From contig NZ_JARANY010000007.1 of assembly GCF_029889885.1 (NCBI RefSeq), forward strand, positions 42,294 to 106,293: a DNA stretch of 64,000 bases, read 5' to 3'. The notes below the pieces were generated by a model. It was not told the DNA's origin. It made no database searches and saw nothing but the letters and a program-made list of their open reading frames with translations. This stretch comes from Chromohalobacter sp. 296-RDG. Its GTDB lineage: Bacteria > Pseudomonadota > Gammaproteobacteria > Pseudomonadales > Halomonadaceae. The translations under genes were made by a program, and so were the position numbers. This document shows positions 1-8,813 of this stretch, piece by piece. Each line of letters opens with the position of its first letter. The first letter of the stretch is position 1.

Positions 1-59
1 GCAACGGTGGCGGTGGTGGCGATCAACGTCAGAGCGGCGATGAAGGAGACAGTGCATGA
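1..59 (+). CDS. C-terminal tail of a hemX-like protein (partial)
   Basis: The last 18 codons of an open frame run from the window edge (first full codon at 3) to a TGA at 57-59. They encode a glycine/aspartate-rich tail (NGGGGGDQRQSGDEGDSA). The stop overlaps the hemY ATG as ATGA, which indicates translational coupling. In gammaproteobacteria the gene before hemY is normally hemX (uroporphyrinogen-III methyltransferase-like membrane protein), and a low-complexity acidic tail is compatible with it. The identity rests on position alone because the recognisable part lies outside the window. Confidence 0.6.
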   Translation, partial: NGGGGGDQRQSGDEGDSA

Positions 60-1285
60 GAAAGCTGATTCTGCTCATCGTCGTGGGGCTGGCCGTCGGC
101 GCGCTATTCGGCCAGTTGATGCAGTCGATGCCCGGTTACTGGCTGGTACGCGTGGGTGATACCTCTATCCAGACCTCGTTCTGGCTGGGTCTGGTGATAT
201 TGCTGGCGGTATTTCTGGCCCTGCATTTCCTGCTGCGCGTCCTCCACCGACTGCGGCGTCCGGTGAGCCGGCTAAAAGTCTGGAATAGCCGCACGCGTAA
301 TCGTAATGCCATGAAGCGTACCGTGAGAGGCCTGGTGGCGCTCGCCGAAGGCCGCTGGAAGCGTGCCGAGAAGGATCTGGTCAAGGCGGCGGACGATTCC
401 AGTACACCGCTGGTCAATTATCTTTCCGCGGCACTGGCGGCGCATTATCAGGGGCGTTTCGAGCATGCCGATACGCTACTCAAGCGGGCTCATCATAGTA
501 CCGAGGGCGCCGATAACGCGGTGGGCATGGTGCAAGCGCAGCTGATGCTCGACCGCCAGCAGTTCGAGGAGGCGTTGGCGACGCTGACGCGCCTCGAAAA
601 GCAGCTGCCCAGTCATCCGCAGGTGCTCAAGCTGCTGCGTCAGGCCTATCTCAGTGTCAACGACTGGGAAGGGTTGCGTCATTTGCTGCCCAAGCTTGAT
701 AAGCAGCAGCTGATCACCGATGAAGAACGCCGTGAACTGGAGCAGCGTGCCTATTACGAGTTGATCCTGCAGGCGGTCCAGCGCCAGCCCAATGCTGATG
801 CCAACCGCGTGCGTAATCTGTGGGCCGACATGCCCGACTATCTGCGCAGCGATGTCGAGTTGGTGGTCCTGTATACCGAGGCGCTGGTCAAGGATGGCGA
901 AGAAGCGATGGCCGAGCGCTTGCTGCGTCATTCCCTCAAGGAGCACTGGGACACGCGCCTGGTGCTGCGTTATGGCTTGCTCAACGTGGATGCCGGTCGC
1001 CAGTTGGCATATGCCGAGAAATGGCTTCAGGAGCGTCCCAACGATCCCGATTTACTGCTGAGCCTGGGGCGTTTATCGTTGCGCAACGCTTATTGGGGCA
1101 AAGCGCAGGAGTATTTTGAGGCCAGTCAGCGTCAGCGCCCTAGCGGGGTGGTATGCGCCGAGCTGGCGCGGCTTTATGCCAACTTGGGCGAACATCAGAA
1201 GAGCCAGCTCTTCTATCGCCAGAGCGTGGAGCTGCTCGATCGCTCGTTGCCGGCGTTACCGCAGCCTAGCGAACGCACGCGCTAG
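56..1285 (+). CDS. hemY: HemY, TPR-containing inner-membrane protein of the haem cluster
   Basis: 409 aa, close to the usual HemY length. Two hydrophobic segments (about residues 3-22 and 42-62) anchor the N terminus in the inner membrane; the rest is helical and rich in TPR-like repeats facing the periplasm. The N-terminal half matches the HemY_N family pattern. HemY is encoded with haem-biosynthesis genes but its biochemical role is not settled; it is not the Gram-positive coproporphyrinogen oxidase of the same name. The ATG overlaps the stop of the upstream gene (ATGA). A strong terminator follows at 1305-1328, so this is the last gene of its operon. Confidence 0.9.
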   Translation: MRKLILLIVVGLAVGALFGQLMQSMPGYWLVRVGDTSIQTSFWLGLVILLAVFLALHFLLRVLHRLRRPVSRLKVWNSRTRNRNAMKRTVRGLVALAEGRWKRAEKDLVKAADDSSTPLVNYLSAALAAHYQGRFEHADTLLKRAHHSTEGADNAVGMVQAQLMLDRQQFEEALATLTRLEKQLPSHPQVLKLLRQAYLSVNDWEGLRHLLPKLDKQQLITDEERRELEQRAYYELILQAVQRQPNADANRVRNLWADMPDYLRSDVELVVLYTEALVKDGEEAMAERLLRHSLKEHWDTRLVLRYGLLNVDAGRQLAYAEKWLQERPNDPDLLLSLGRLSLRNAYWGKAQEYFEASQRQRPSGVVCAELARLYANLGEHQKSQLFYRQSVELLDRSLPALPQPSERTR

Positions 1286-1304
1286 CTAACGTTTTTGCTC
1301 TCCT

Positions 1305-1328
1305 GGGCGCCTGCGGGCGCCCTTTTTT
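1305..1328 (+). terminator. Rho-independent terminator of the hemY operon
   Basis: A 7-bp GC stem (GGGCGCC 1305-1311 / GGCGCCC 1316-1322) with a TGCG loop is followed by six T residues at 1323-1328. It lies 20 bases after the hemY stop. Confidence 0.9.
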
Positions 1329-1484
1329 ATCGTCCGTCATGAGGGGCGAGTCGCGGCCTTGCAGGCGCCTTATCGGGGTGGTCTGTGGGCCGTTAGTGTT
1401 TCTACGTCCTTGTCCAATCGGTCAAGATATGGATAACGTTAGGACTTCCTTCATGACAACAATGACACACACAGGAACGACATC

Positions 1485-2846
1485 ATGGCGCAGACTCCTC
1501 ACCGACGTGCTGCCACGTCATCGACGACGCAACAGGACGGCGCCCTGGAGCGTTATTTCGGCATCCGCCGCTATGGCTCGACCCTGCGCACCGAGCTGTT
1601 GGCTGGTTTGGCGACCTTCTTGGCGGCGATGTACATCATCGTGGTCAATCCCTCGGTCTTGAGCGATGCGGGTATCCCTTTCTCGGCGGGGCTCTCGGCG
1701 ACTGTCTTGATCAGCTTCCTCAGCAGTCTGGCGATGGGGTTGTACGCGCGTAACCCCATACTCGTCGCGCCCGGCATGGGTATGAACGCGCTATTCGCCT
1801 ATACCTTGGTGCAGGGGGCAGGCCTGCCTTGGCAAGTCGCGCTGGGCTGTGTGTTCTGGTCGGGCGTGCTGTTTGCGCTGCTGGCATTTTTCAATGTGCG
1901 CAAGGTGATCGTCGAAGCGATTCCCGATTCGCTGCGCTACGGCATCACCTGCGGCATTGGACTGTTCATTACCTTCATTGGCTTCAAGAATGCCGGTTTC
2001 GTCGTCGACAATAGCGCGACGTTAGTATCTCTGGGCGAATTGACGCCGGCGTTGATCACCTTTATCGCCGGCATGCTTCTGACCGCAACGCTAGTCACGC
2101 TGCGTGTCAACGGCGCGCTGGTACTAGGGATCATTATCACCACGCTGGTGGCGATACCCATGGGGCGCCTGTGGGGCGCGGATGCGATCGTGGCATGGAA
2201 CGGTCTGGCGGCATGGCCGGATTTCAGTGTCATGTGGCAGGTGGACCTGTGGGGCGCGCTCAAGGTCGCTTACTGGCCGTTCATCTTCGTGATGCTGTTC
2301 ACCAACTTTTTCGATGCGCTGTCATGCTTTCTGGCGCTCTCGGAAGCCGCCGATCTCAAGGACGAAGACGGACAACCGCGTAACCTCAAACGCTCGATGA
2401 CCGTAGATGCCTTTGCCTCGATGATTGCCGCACCGTTGGGGACCAGTGCCGCCCAGACGTTCGTCGAGTCGGGAGTGGGCGTCGCCCAGGGCGGGCGCAC
2501 GGGAATCGTCGGGGTCGTCTGTGGACTGTTGTTTCTCCCGTTTCTATTCCTATCGCCGTTGTTGTCGCTGGTGCCGGCGATTGCCACCGCGCCGGCATTG
2601 GTCATGGTCGGCGTCTTCATGCTAGCACCGGTGGGACGCATCGAGTGGCAGAAGATGGATCAGGCGTTCCCGGCGTTTTTGGCGATTATCGTCATGCCAC
2701 TGACGTACTCGATCACGCTTGGCATCGCCTTCGCGTTCTTGAGCTTCGTGGCGATCAAGCTTTGTACGGGGCGTCTGGCTGAGATCAAACCCGCCATGTG
2801 GATGACGGCGGTACTCTGCGCGATCATGTTGGTGACGATGCAGTGA
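1485..2846 (+). CDS. NCS2-family purine permease (AzgA/GhxP-like)
   Basis: 453 aa, integral inner-membrane protein with about 12-13 hydrophobic segments. The N terminus (ERYFGIRRYGSTLRTELLAG) and the FVESGVGVAQGGRTG signature near residue 325 are typical of the AzgA-like branch of nucleobase-cation symporters, which import hypoxanthine, guanine or adenine with protons. The exact purine cannot be read from sequence. An AGGA Shine-Dalgarno lies about 7 bases before the ATG. It is a single-gene unit between two terminators. No purine riboswitch was recognised in the 200-base leader. Confidence 0.88.
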   Translation: MAQTPHRRAATSSTTQQDGALERYFGIRRYGSTLRTELLAGLATFLAAMYIIVVNPSVLSDAGIPFSAGLSATVLISFLSSLAMGLYARNPILVAPGMGMNALFAYTLVQGAGLPWQVALGCVFWSGVLFALLAFFNVRKVIVEAIPDSLRYGITCGIGLFITFIGFKNAGFVVDNSATLVSLGELTPALITFIAGMLLTATLVTLRVNGALVLGIIITTLVAIPMGRLWGADAIVAWNGLAAWPDFSVMWQVDLWGALKVAYWPFIFVMLFTNFFDALSCFLALSEAADLKDEDGQPRNLKRSMTVDAFASMIAAPLGTSAAQTFVESGVGVAQGGRTGIVGVVCGLLFLPFLFLSPLLSLVPAIATAPALVMVGVFMLAPVGRIEWQKMDQAFPAFLAIIVMPLTYSITLGIAFAFLSFVAIKLCTGRLAEIKPAMWMTAVLCAIMLVTMQ

Positions 2847-2877
2847 GGTAGCGTGGTTTGGGTGCTAGGTCTGAGAC

Positions 2878-2912
2878 AAAAAAGGGCCGCCCCGGATGGG
2901 GCGGCCCTTTTG
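2878..2912. terminator. Bidirectional terminator between the permease and the MscS gene
   Basis: A perfect 10-bp stem (2884-2893 / 2898-2907, loop GGAT) is preceded by six A (2878-2883) and followed by four T (2908-2911), so it can end transcription from both converging genes. Confidence 0.9.
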
Positions 2913-2931
2913 CGTCGAGGTTGAGGAAAGG

Positions 2932-5325
2932 TCAGCTACTCTCATCCGGATCGGGATCATTGTCACGGTCCGGCTGAGAATGCCGTTGGGAGGTCGCTTC
3001 GGACGTCTGCGCTGCCTCAGCTGTAATGTCTCGGGCCTTAGGCTGACCGGCAGGGCTGCCGTCGATATTGAAGGCCTGCTGCATGAGGCGCAGGTTGGCG
3101 GGCGGTGCGTTGCCGTCCTTTTCCTGTCCGAAATAGAGCGTGGTGTGCGGGAACGGAATCTCGATGCCGGCAGCGTCGAAGTACATCTTGACCAAGCGGT
3201 TGTAGGCACGGCCCACGGCCCACTGATCGCCCGGCGTGGTCTTGATGATCACGCGGATGTTGACAGAACTGTCGGCCAGCGCGATCACACCTGCCACGCT
3301 GAGCGGCTCGAGTAGCTTGTAGCCATGCTCGCTTTCCTTGAGAGCCTCGAAGGCGGCCTGCAACTGCTCGATGGCATCATCGATGTTCTCGCGGTAGGCG
3401 ATACCGTATTCGCCGACGTGGTTACCGAATTCGCGCATGTAGTTGGAGACGGTGTCCACCGAGGAGAACGGCACGATGTGGTAGGTGCCCGAGAGATCGC
3501 GAATACCCACCGAGCGAATGCTGACACGTTCCGCCGTCCCGGTGGTGCCGCCTACGGTGACGACATCGCCGGTGTTCATGGCGTTTTCCAACTGGATGAA
3601 GACCCCGGTGATGACATCCTGTACCAGCTTTTGCGAACCGAAGCCGATGGCTAGGCCGAGAACCCCGGCACCGGCGATCAGCGGGCCGATATTGATGCCG
3701 ATTTCCGCCAATATGATCATCGCCGTCATGATGATCAAGGCGATCGCCAGGGCGTTGCGGAACAGGGAAAGCAGTGTCTTGGCGCGGGCCGAAGGCTCAC
3801 CGGCACCGGCATCTGCATTCAAGCGGTGCTCGATCAGGCTAGCGAGGCCGATCCAGGCGGCGATGGCCACTAGCAGGATGATGATCACATTCAGCGTGGT
3901 GTCAACGGCATGTGCTCCGGCCTCGGAGGCATACCAGGCGGCCATGTCGAAGACCTGCCAGGCGCTGAGCACGCACATTGCCACGACGATCAAGATAATT
4001 GCACGGATTACCTTGAGGGCAGTCGGTACATAAGCGTTGATTCGTGTTTCCAGCAGGGGCAGGCGACGCTGGATATCCCCGGAAAGGCGAATGCGGCGGC
4101 CGATCAACTGAGTGAAGACGCCCGATACCAGCATGCCGATGCCGATGATGATAACGGTCTTGAGGGTGGCCAGTAATACAAAAGGCAGTGCCGTCTGCGG
4201 ATGCAGCACGGTGACGGCGAACACCACCAGTGCGTAGGCCAAGGCCAGGAGGTGCCAGGTGCGTCCCAACAGACGCAGCACGAAGCGCGTGGCGCTCATG
4301 TCGGCATTATCGGCGCGTTGCATCAGGACATCGCGTAGCGGTATGCGGTGTTGGAGGATCACCGTGGCGGCGTAGATCAGCGCCAGCAGCATGATCAGCG
4401 TGCCGAGTCCCTGGCCGAGTGCCGGTGACAGGTTGTAATTGATGATGGGCACGACCACCAGCATGCCATAACCGATGAAGCCGGCCAGGCGTGCGAGGAA
4501 TCGATTGCAGTACGAAGCCTGTGGCGAGGCGATAGGCATCAAGCGCAGGCCATCATAATGCGATGAGAACAGCATGCGCAGCGCAGCCTTGAACAGCTCG
4601 ATCATCAAGAACGCGTTCAGCAACAGCGAGAAACGCGTCTCCATGCTGCCCGCCTCGCCGATAGCGAAGGTCGCTACTAGATTGCCGACGACATAGGCCA
4701 GTATGACGACGGCTACATCTACGATAGCGGCTAGCACGACTGCGACAAGAGTGCGCAGCAAGGCGCTTTTCCCGGTACGCTGCGATGACCATTGGCTAAG
4801 CTTGCGGAATAGCGGCGACGCGATACGTCGCAGGACGAACAACGCAACGAACGCCCCGATGACCACCAGCGCGAAGTTGAGCGTGGCAATCAGGAACGCG
4901 CCGGTATCGAAGCCCGGCCCGCTGGCGCTCGCGTTGCTACTGCTGAACAAGCCACCCACGGCCGCGGCCAGGCCCTTGAACTGAGCGCCGAGATCGCCTG
5001 CTATATGGCTGGTGGCATCGGCTAGGCGGCGAGGAAAGGAAACCTCTTCGGCCGTCTGACCGCTGGGCGCCTCCTCGGCGATTTCTGCGGGAGAGGATGC
5101 GCCTGCGACGCCCAGAGCGTCTTCCTGAGCCGCCTGGGTGCGTAGTTGGTCGATGATCGTCTGGCGTGTCTGCTCGTTTTCGAGCATGTCGGCCAGGCTC
5201 GAATAGGCAGGGGTGTCGCCGTTCGCGGGCGTTGTGTCCTGTTGAGCCAGGGCCGGCGCCATCACGAAAAGCAGACACAGCAACAACCAGCGGCTGAGCC
5301 ACGTATCGAGGCGTAGAGTCGGCAC
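2932..5325 (-). CDS. YbiO-like MscS-family mechanosensitive channel
   Basis: 797 aa from a GTG start at 5325. That start is preferred over the longer frame because AAGGAGG lies 7 bases upstream and a clean signal peptide follows (WLLLCLLFVMAPALAQ). An N-terminal periplasmic segment contains the motif LADMLENEQTRQTIIDQLR, seen in YbiO-type channels. Several membrane helices follow, then the MscS pore helix and beta domain (GFGSQKLVQDVITGVFI near residue 560, then VGIRDLSGTYHIVPFS). The C-terminal tail is rich in D, E, S and Q. Such channels release solutes on hypo-osmotic shock, which suits a halophile exposed to salinity changes. Exact subtype is by motif recognition only. Confidence 0.9.
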   Translation of the reverse strand: MPTLRLDTWLSRWLLLCLLFVMAPALAQQDTTPANGDTPAYSSLADMLENEQTRQTIIDQLRTQAAQEDALGVAGASSPAEIAEEAPSGQTAEEVSFPRRLADATSHIAGDLGAQFKGLAAAVGGLFSSSNASASGPGFDTGAFLIATLNFALVVIGAFVALFVLRRIASPLFRKLSQWSSQRTGKSALLRTLVAVVLAAIVDVAVVILAYVVGNLVATFAIGEAGSMETRFSLLLNAFLMIELFKAALRMLFSSHYDGLRLMPIASPQASYCNRFLARLAGFIGYGMLVVVPIINYNLSPALGQGLGTLIMLLALIYAATVILQHRIPLRDVLMQRADNADMSATRFVLRLLGRTWHLLALAYALVVFAVTVLHPQTALPFVLLATLKTVIIIGIGMLVSGVFTQLIGRRIRLSGDIQRRLPLLETRINAYVPTALKVIRAIILIVVAMCVLSAWQVFDMAAWYASEAGAHAVDTTLNVIIILLVAIAAWIGLASLIEHRLNADAGAGEPSARAKTLLSLFRNALAIALIIMTAMIILAEIGINIGPLIAGAGVLGLAIGFGSQKLVQDVITGVFIQLENAMNTGDVVTVGGTTGTAERVSIRSVGIRDLSGTYHIVPFSSVDTVSNYMREFGNHVGEYGIAYRENIDDAIEQLQAAFEALKESEHGYKLLEPLSVAGVIALADSSVNIRVIIKTTPGDQWAVGRAYNRLVKMYFDAAGIEIPFPHTTLYFGQEKDGNAPPANLRLMQQAFNIDGSPAGQPKARDITAEAAQTSEATSQRHSQPDRDNDPDPDESS

Positions 5326-5742
5326 GCGGTAACCTCCTTGTATGGAATGAACTGAGTGGCATGCAGCCACATCGTTTATGATGAGTTTGCCTGGCAATAC
5401 TAACACTAGGTGGCTCATTGCCGAGCGTCGAGCGATGCATGCAGCGTTTTGACGGCTAGGCGTCACGAAGGCATATAATCCATCGCTGGCATGATGATAA
5501 CGGCTTCGTATTTTTTTGTACCATACTTGTACGAATCTTTGCTGCTTAATGATTTAGCAATGCATGGTCAGTTGATGTTGTCTCATGCACGGCGGCGTTT
5601 CGAGTTGCATCGCATACCTCTTCTCGGCATGCTTGAAGTCATGCTGATGAACTAGGCAGAAAAATCCGACCCCGACGAAAACGCCAAGCAGTGAGTCGAG
5701 GAACATAAGGGCATGGTCCAGAAGTGGCCGCCAGAGTCGTAA
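5326..5742. other. Intergenic stretch upstream of the MscS gene, no clear gene
   Basis: This is the promoter side of the MscS gene plus AT-richer DNA. A minus-strand frame at 5554-5841 (TTG start, or ATG at 5766) would encode a short hydrophobic peptide of 70-95 aa. It lacks a ribosome binding site and overlaps the coiled-coil remnant on the other strand, so it is not called as a gene. Nothing else recognisable is seen. Confidence 0.5.
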
Positions 5743-5943
5743 CGCTCCGCTTATGGCCAATATCATTCGGGCCTGACAACGAAAAAGGTAGCGGACGACG
5801 TACAGCAAGCCCGTCAGGATGATCAGGCGGTACACCGGCAAGAACTACAACAGACGCGGGAGCAGGCACAGCAGCGTGTGGAAGCCGCCGAGCAGACGGC
5901 CAGCATGAAAGGGCAGCTGGATGCCATGCAGGAACCAAGATAA
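5743..5943 (+). pseudogene. Remnant of a coiled-coil protein gene
   Basis: An open frame with no start codon near its 5' end (in-frame TAA at 5740-5742) ends at TAA 5941-5943. Its residues are strongly coding-like and heptad-rich: KKVADDVQQARQDDQAV, then runs of Q, E, A and R ending in KGQLDAMQEPR. This looks like the C-terminal part of a long coiled-coil protein (KfrA-like or similar, not identified) whose 5' part has been lost. It sits in the accessory patch near an IS30 fragment, which fits decay after a transfer event. Confidence 0.5.
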
Positions 5944-6010
5944 GCCGCGCTCAGCAGATTATCTGCCTAACAGTGACAGAAATGGAGATATTAGCGTTTT
6001 TCACCTGTCA

Positions 6011-7168
6011 TCAGGCGTATCGTGTATCTGCCAGGCGCCGCACTTCGACGTGGGAAAGCCAGTCAATGTTCTGGGCACAGCCCTCCAGGCGTCGGGCCAC
6101 GGCGTTGCTATCAAAGGGCGACTGTTCATCCAGACAGACCACCACCGTGACAGCCCCCTCCAGGTAGTGCAGCTCCATCTCGCGAATCGCCGCCCAGACG
6201 TCCAGCTGCCGCCAACACGCCGTTAGGGCAGTCTCGACTTCGGGGCGCAGTGGCAGACCTGGGAAGCGGCTAGGCTCGTCTTCACCAGCGTCGTCCTCGG
6301 GATCGATATGGAAGGTGAGGTCGGTGAGAGCGGGAAAAGCGTTACGCAGGCGGCGGCTCACCTCGTTGCCGATCTCGTGGCCTTCGGAAACGCTGATCCG
6401 CGGCGACACCACCACGTGCAGGTCGAGCATGGTGTGACCGGCAGACTGGCGGGTACGCAACTCGTGGATGCCTTCGACGCCGGCCACGCTTATCGCCACC
6501 TGGCGCATCTTCTCCTGGGTGGCCACCGGCAGAGCGGTATCCACCAACTCACGGCCCGACTCCCACAGAAGATCCCAGCCCACCTTGCCGACCATCAGGC
6601 CGACGATCACTGCTGCAACGGTATCGATCCAGGTAGCGCCGAACTGGCTGCCAACCAAGGCGACCATCACCACGCTGGTAGAGAGTACGTCACTGCGGTG
6701 GTGCCAGGCGTTGGCCTCGAGCATCTTCGAGACGATGCGCCGTGCCACCCGGCGAGTCAGGTGGAAGAGCCACTCCTTGGATAGCAGCGCCAGAGCGGTC
6801 AACAGAATTGCCCAATAGCCGGGCGGCGGGATCTCGGCGGAAAAGATGAGGCGCTCGAGGCTCGACCAAGCGATACCACCGGCGACGAAGATCAGCATGC
6901 TGCCCAAGAACAGTGTGGCCAAGGTCTCGATACGACCGTGGCCGTAGTGGTGATCGTGATCAGGTCCCTGATGGCCATAGTGAGATGCGGCAAGCACAAA
7001 GCCGTCGGTCACCAAGTCAGAGAAAGAGTGGATGCCGTCGGCGACTAAGGCAGCGGAGCCGACGATCCAACCGACCAGGATCTTGGCCACTCCCAGCAGG
7101 GCGTTGACCGCCGCGGACAGGCAAGTAACGCGTCGAGTCGCCTGATGCTTCGCGAAATTGGTCTGCAT
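6011..7168 (-). CDS. Cation diffusion facilitator (CDF) metal exporter
   Basis: 385 aa from the ATG at 7168, which has AGGGA just upstream; an in-frame start at 7249 would add 27 residues unlike the family. It has six hydrophobic segments. The metal-site motif DGIHSFSD lies at residues 44-51, followed by the His-rich DHDHHYGHGRIE at about 71-82 and a second His/Asp site (WHHRSD). The C terminus is a ferredoxin-like cytoplasmic domain, here with an acidic extension. CDF proteins export Zn2+, Fe2+, Co2+ or related ions in exchange for protons; the metal is not predictable. It is flanked by gene remnants next to ssrA, suggesting acquisition by transfer. Confidence 0.9.
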   Translation of the reverse strand: MQTNFAKHQATRRVTCLSAAVNALLGVAKILVGWIVGSAALVADGIHSFSDLVTDGFVLAASHYGHQGPDHDHHYGHGRIETLATLFLGSMLIFVAGGIAWSSLERLIFSAEIPPPGYWAILLTALALLSKEWLFHLTRRVARRIVSKMLEANAWHHRSDVLSTSVVMVALVGSQFGATWIDTVAAVIVGLMVGKVGWDLLWESGRELVDTALPVATQEKMRQVAISVAGVEGIHELRTRQSAGHTMLDLHVVVSPRISVSEGHEIGNEVSRRLRNAFPALTDLTFHIDPEDDAGEDEPSRFPGLPLRPEVETALTACWRQLDVWAAIREMELHYLEGAVTVVVCLDEQSPFDSNAVARRLEGCAQNIDWLSHVEVRRLADTRYA

Positions 7169-7280
7169 GAACGTTCCCTGAGGCGTTTCATGGTGCAGGT
7201 CACCATGAGATGGCAGGAAATGGTACCGAAAAGGTACAGATTGGTACAAGGCAGCGACTTGGAAGACGTATCACCATTGA
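7169..7280. other. Upstream region of the CDF gene
   Basis: About 110 bases between the CDF start and the transposase remnant, presumably holding the CDF promoter on the minus strand. A repeated GGTAC-type word (ggtaccgaaaaggtacagattggtac, read in pieces around 7220-7246) is visible and could be an operator. No metal-regulator site was recognised with confidence. Confidence 0.35.
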
Positions 7281-7514
7281 TTGGTTGGCAGGTGTTGGGT
7301 TAGCGAGATCGGCCTCCATGGCACCACCATCGACGCCGTGGTGAGTGGCAAGGAGATGCTGAACGCTCATAATGGCGTGGTGATGCCGGGCCATTGGGAG
7401 GGCGGTCTGATCAAGGGCATGAACAACGCCTCCGCCGTTGGCACTCTAGTCGAGCTCAGCACCGGCTACCTGATTCTGGCCAAAATGAATGGCGCATCGG
7501 GTTCGCTACATTGA
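7281..7514 (+). pseudogene. Truncated IS30-family transposase fragment
   Basis: From 7383 the frame reads MPGHWEGGLIKGMNNASAV followed by GTLVELSTGYLILAKMNG. This is the start of the IS30 DDE catalytic domain (consensus PGHWEGDLIKG...SSVGTLVERKTRY). It stops at 7512-7514. The N-terminal helix-turn-helix and the remaining catalytic acidic residues are missing, so it cannot be active. The D of the WEGDLI motif is G here, which also removes the first catalytic aspartate. No terminal inverted repeats were seen. Confidence 0.72.
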
Positions 7515-7661
7515 TCTGTTGCACTCAGGAACTGCATTCGCCTTTCCATTTCAGTGGTAGGAATGGTAAGCGGGTGAGTGGTTATCAAAAACGACAAGCG
7601 CCTCGCTGTCACACGAGACCCCGGCAAGGCAAAAACAGGCCGTTTCAGGCCTATAAACAAG
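7515..7661. other. Spacer between the IS30 remnant and ssrA
   Basis: About 150 bases downstream of the ssrA 3' end. This is the side where ssrA-specific integrases leave islands. No integrase, direct repeat of the ssrA 3' end or other gene is seen in it. Confidence 0.4.
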
Positions 7662-7684
7662 AAAAAAAGCACCCGTAGGTGCTT
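7662..7684 (-). terminator. Terminator of ssrA
   Basis: On the minus strand, AAGCACC / GGTGCTT arms (7678-7684 and 7667-7673) enclose a 4-base loop and are followed by a run of T (A residues 7662-7668 on the plus strand). It lies just beyond the tmRNA 3' CCA. Confidence 0.88.
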
Positions 7685-7700
7685 GATTTTTAACGGTGTT

Positions 7701-8080
7701 TGGTGGAGGCGGGGGGAATTGAACCCCCGTCCGCCGACACTCACCCATCGGCTCTACATGCTTAGGTCCGTCTTTTAGTTTAGCGCCTCTGGCTCCGACG
7801 GGCAGGATCCAGCGACGCGATTCCTCTAAGTTTTAGCGGCTGACGCGAGGACAAAGCCAGCCGCGATCCCATCAGTCTGAGCTCGTATCCCATCGGTGAT
7901 GAATGGGCACATCACCTCCGGGCCGGACTAGAAGCTAGCAGTTGTTACGCTGCTAGCGCGCCCTGAGCGTAGTTGTCGTCGTTTGCGACTATTTTATCGT
8001 AACGTTGGATTTACGAGATACGTTACGCTCTCGGCATGCACCTCAGGGATTGTCACCGGCGTCGAAGCCATGTCGCCCCC
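7701..8080 (-). ncRNA. ssrA: tmRNA (ssrA)
   Basis: About 380 nt. The 5' end GGGGGCG (8080 downwards) pairs with CGCCTCC before the encoded ACCA at 7701-7704 to form the alanine-type acceptor stem; the T-arm GGGGGTTCAATTCCCCC is intact. The tag reading frame lies at 7945-7986 and encodes ANDDNYAQGALAA followed by TAA. The pseudomonad tag ANDDNYALAA differs by the internal QGA. tmRNA with SmpB rescues stalled ribosomes and marks the nascent chain for ClpXP and FtsH; ftsH is also in this window. smpB lies immediately upstream on the same strand. Confidence 0.96.
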
Positions 8081-8202
8081 GTAAGCGTTTCTGCAGTTTA
8101 ACAGGTTGGGACGCCCGAGGCTAGTTCAACTCCGTCGCGACGGTTTTTTGTTGCCAGGCGCTTCTTTCTTGATGAGCCTTTCTCGATGCGCTCTTACTGC
8201 GT

Positions 8203-8676
8203 TTAGTGAGCACGCATGATGCGGGCCTTTTCACGGTCCCAGTCGCGGGCTTTTTCCGTGGCGCGCTTGTCATGCATCTTCTTGCCGCGTACTAGCGCGA
8301 GCTCGCATTTGACGAGGTTTTTCTTCCAGTACAGTTTCAGCGGCACGCAGGTGTGTCCCTTATTCTGGGTGCGCGAGAAGATCTTGGCAATCTCCTTGCG
8401 ATGCAGCAGTAATTTGCGTGTCCGCGAGGGATCCGCCACCACATGCGTACTCACGGTGTTGAGTGGCGTGATATGACTGCCCAGTAGCCATGCCTCGCCA
8501 TTCTTGATCAGGATGTAGGTATCGGTGAGCTGCGCCTTGCCGGCGCGCAGGCTTTTGATTTCCCATCCGGCCAGCGATAAGCCGGCCTCGAAGGTCTCGT
8601 CGATATGGTATTCGAAGCGAGCCTTCTTGTTTTGCGCGATGGTGCTCGAGCCGATATTGCCCTTTTTCTTGGCCAT
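8203..8676 (-). CDS. smpB: SmpB, tmRNA-binding protein
   Basis: 157 aa, normal length. It begins [21 protein letters not shown], contains the conserved [18 protein letters not shown] segment and ends in the basic tail [23 protein letters not shown] that enters the ribosome A site. SmpB binds the tRNA-like domain of tmRNA and is needed for trans-translation. The order smpB-ssrA on one strand is the common gammaproteobacterial arrangement. Confidence 0.97.
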   Translation of the reverse strand: MAKKKGNIGSSTIAQNKKARFEYHIDETFEAGLSLAGWEIKSLRAGKAQLTDTYILIKNGEAWLLGSHITPLNTVSTHVVADPSRTRKLLLHRKEIAKIFSRTQNKGHTCVPLKLYWKKNLVKCELALVRGKKMHDKRATEKARDWDREKARIMRAH

Positions 8677-8813
8677 GGAACCTCTACATTACTATGCACT
8701 ATGCGCCGAATCTGCTAGCCCCATGACATGGGGGAAGGCGTGATATCATTCAAGGACTTGATGTTAACCTTCCATCATACGCGCACGGCGCAACAAAGTC
8801 AGCGGAGTGATGA

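Noticed and set aside
1329..1484. Possible purine riboswitch before the NCS2 permease
   Set aside because: No conserved purine-aptamer core or expression platform could be recognised.
5554..5841. Short hydrophobic minus-strand frame
   Set aside because: Needs a TTG start or an internal ATG, has no ribosome binding site, and overlaps the more coding-like remnant on the plus strand.
8132..8149. CCGTCGCGACGG followed by TTTTTT on the plus strand
   Set aside because: Looks like a terminator, but no plus-strand gene ends before it; it lies in the smpB-ssrA spacer transcribed from the minus strand.
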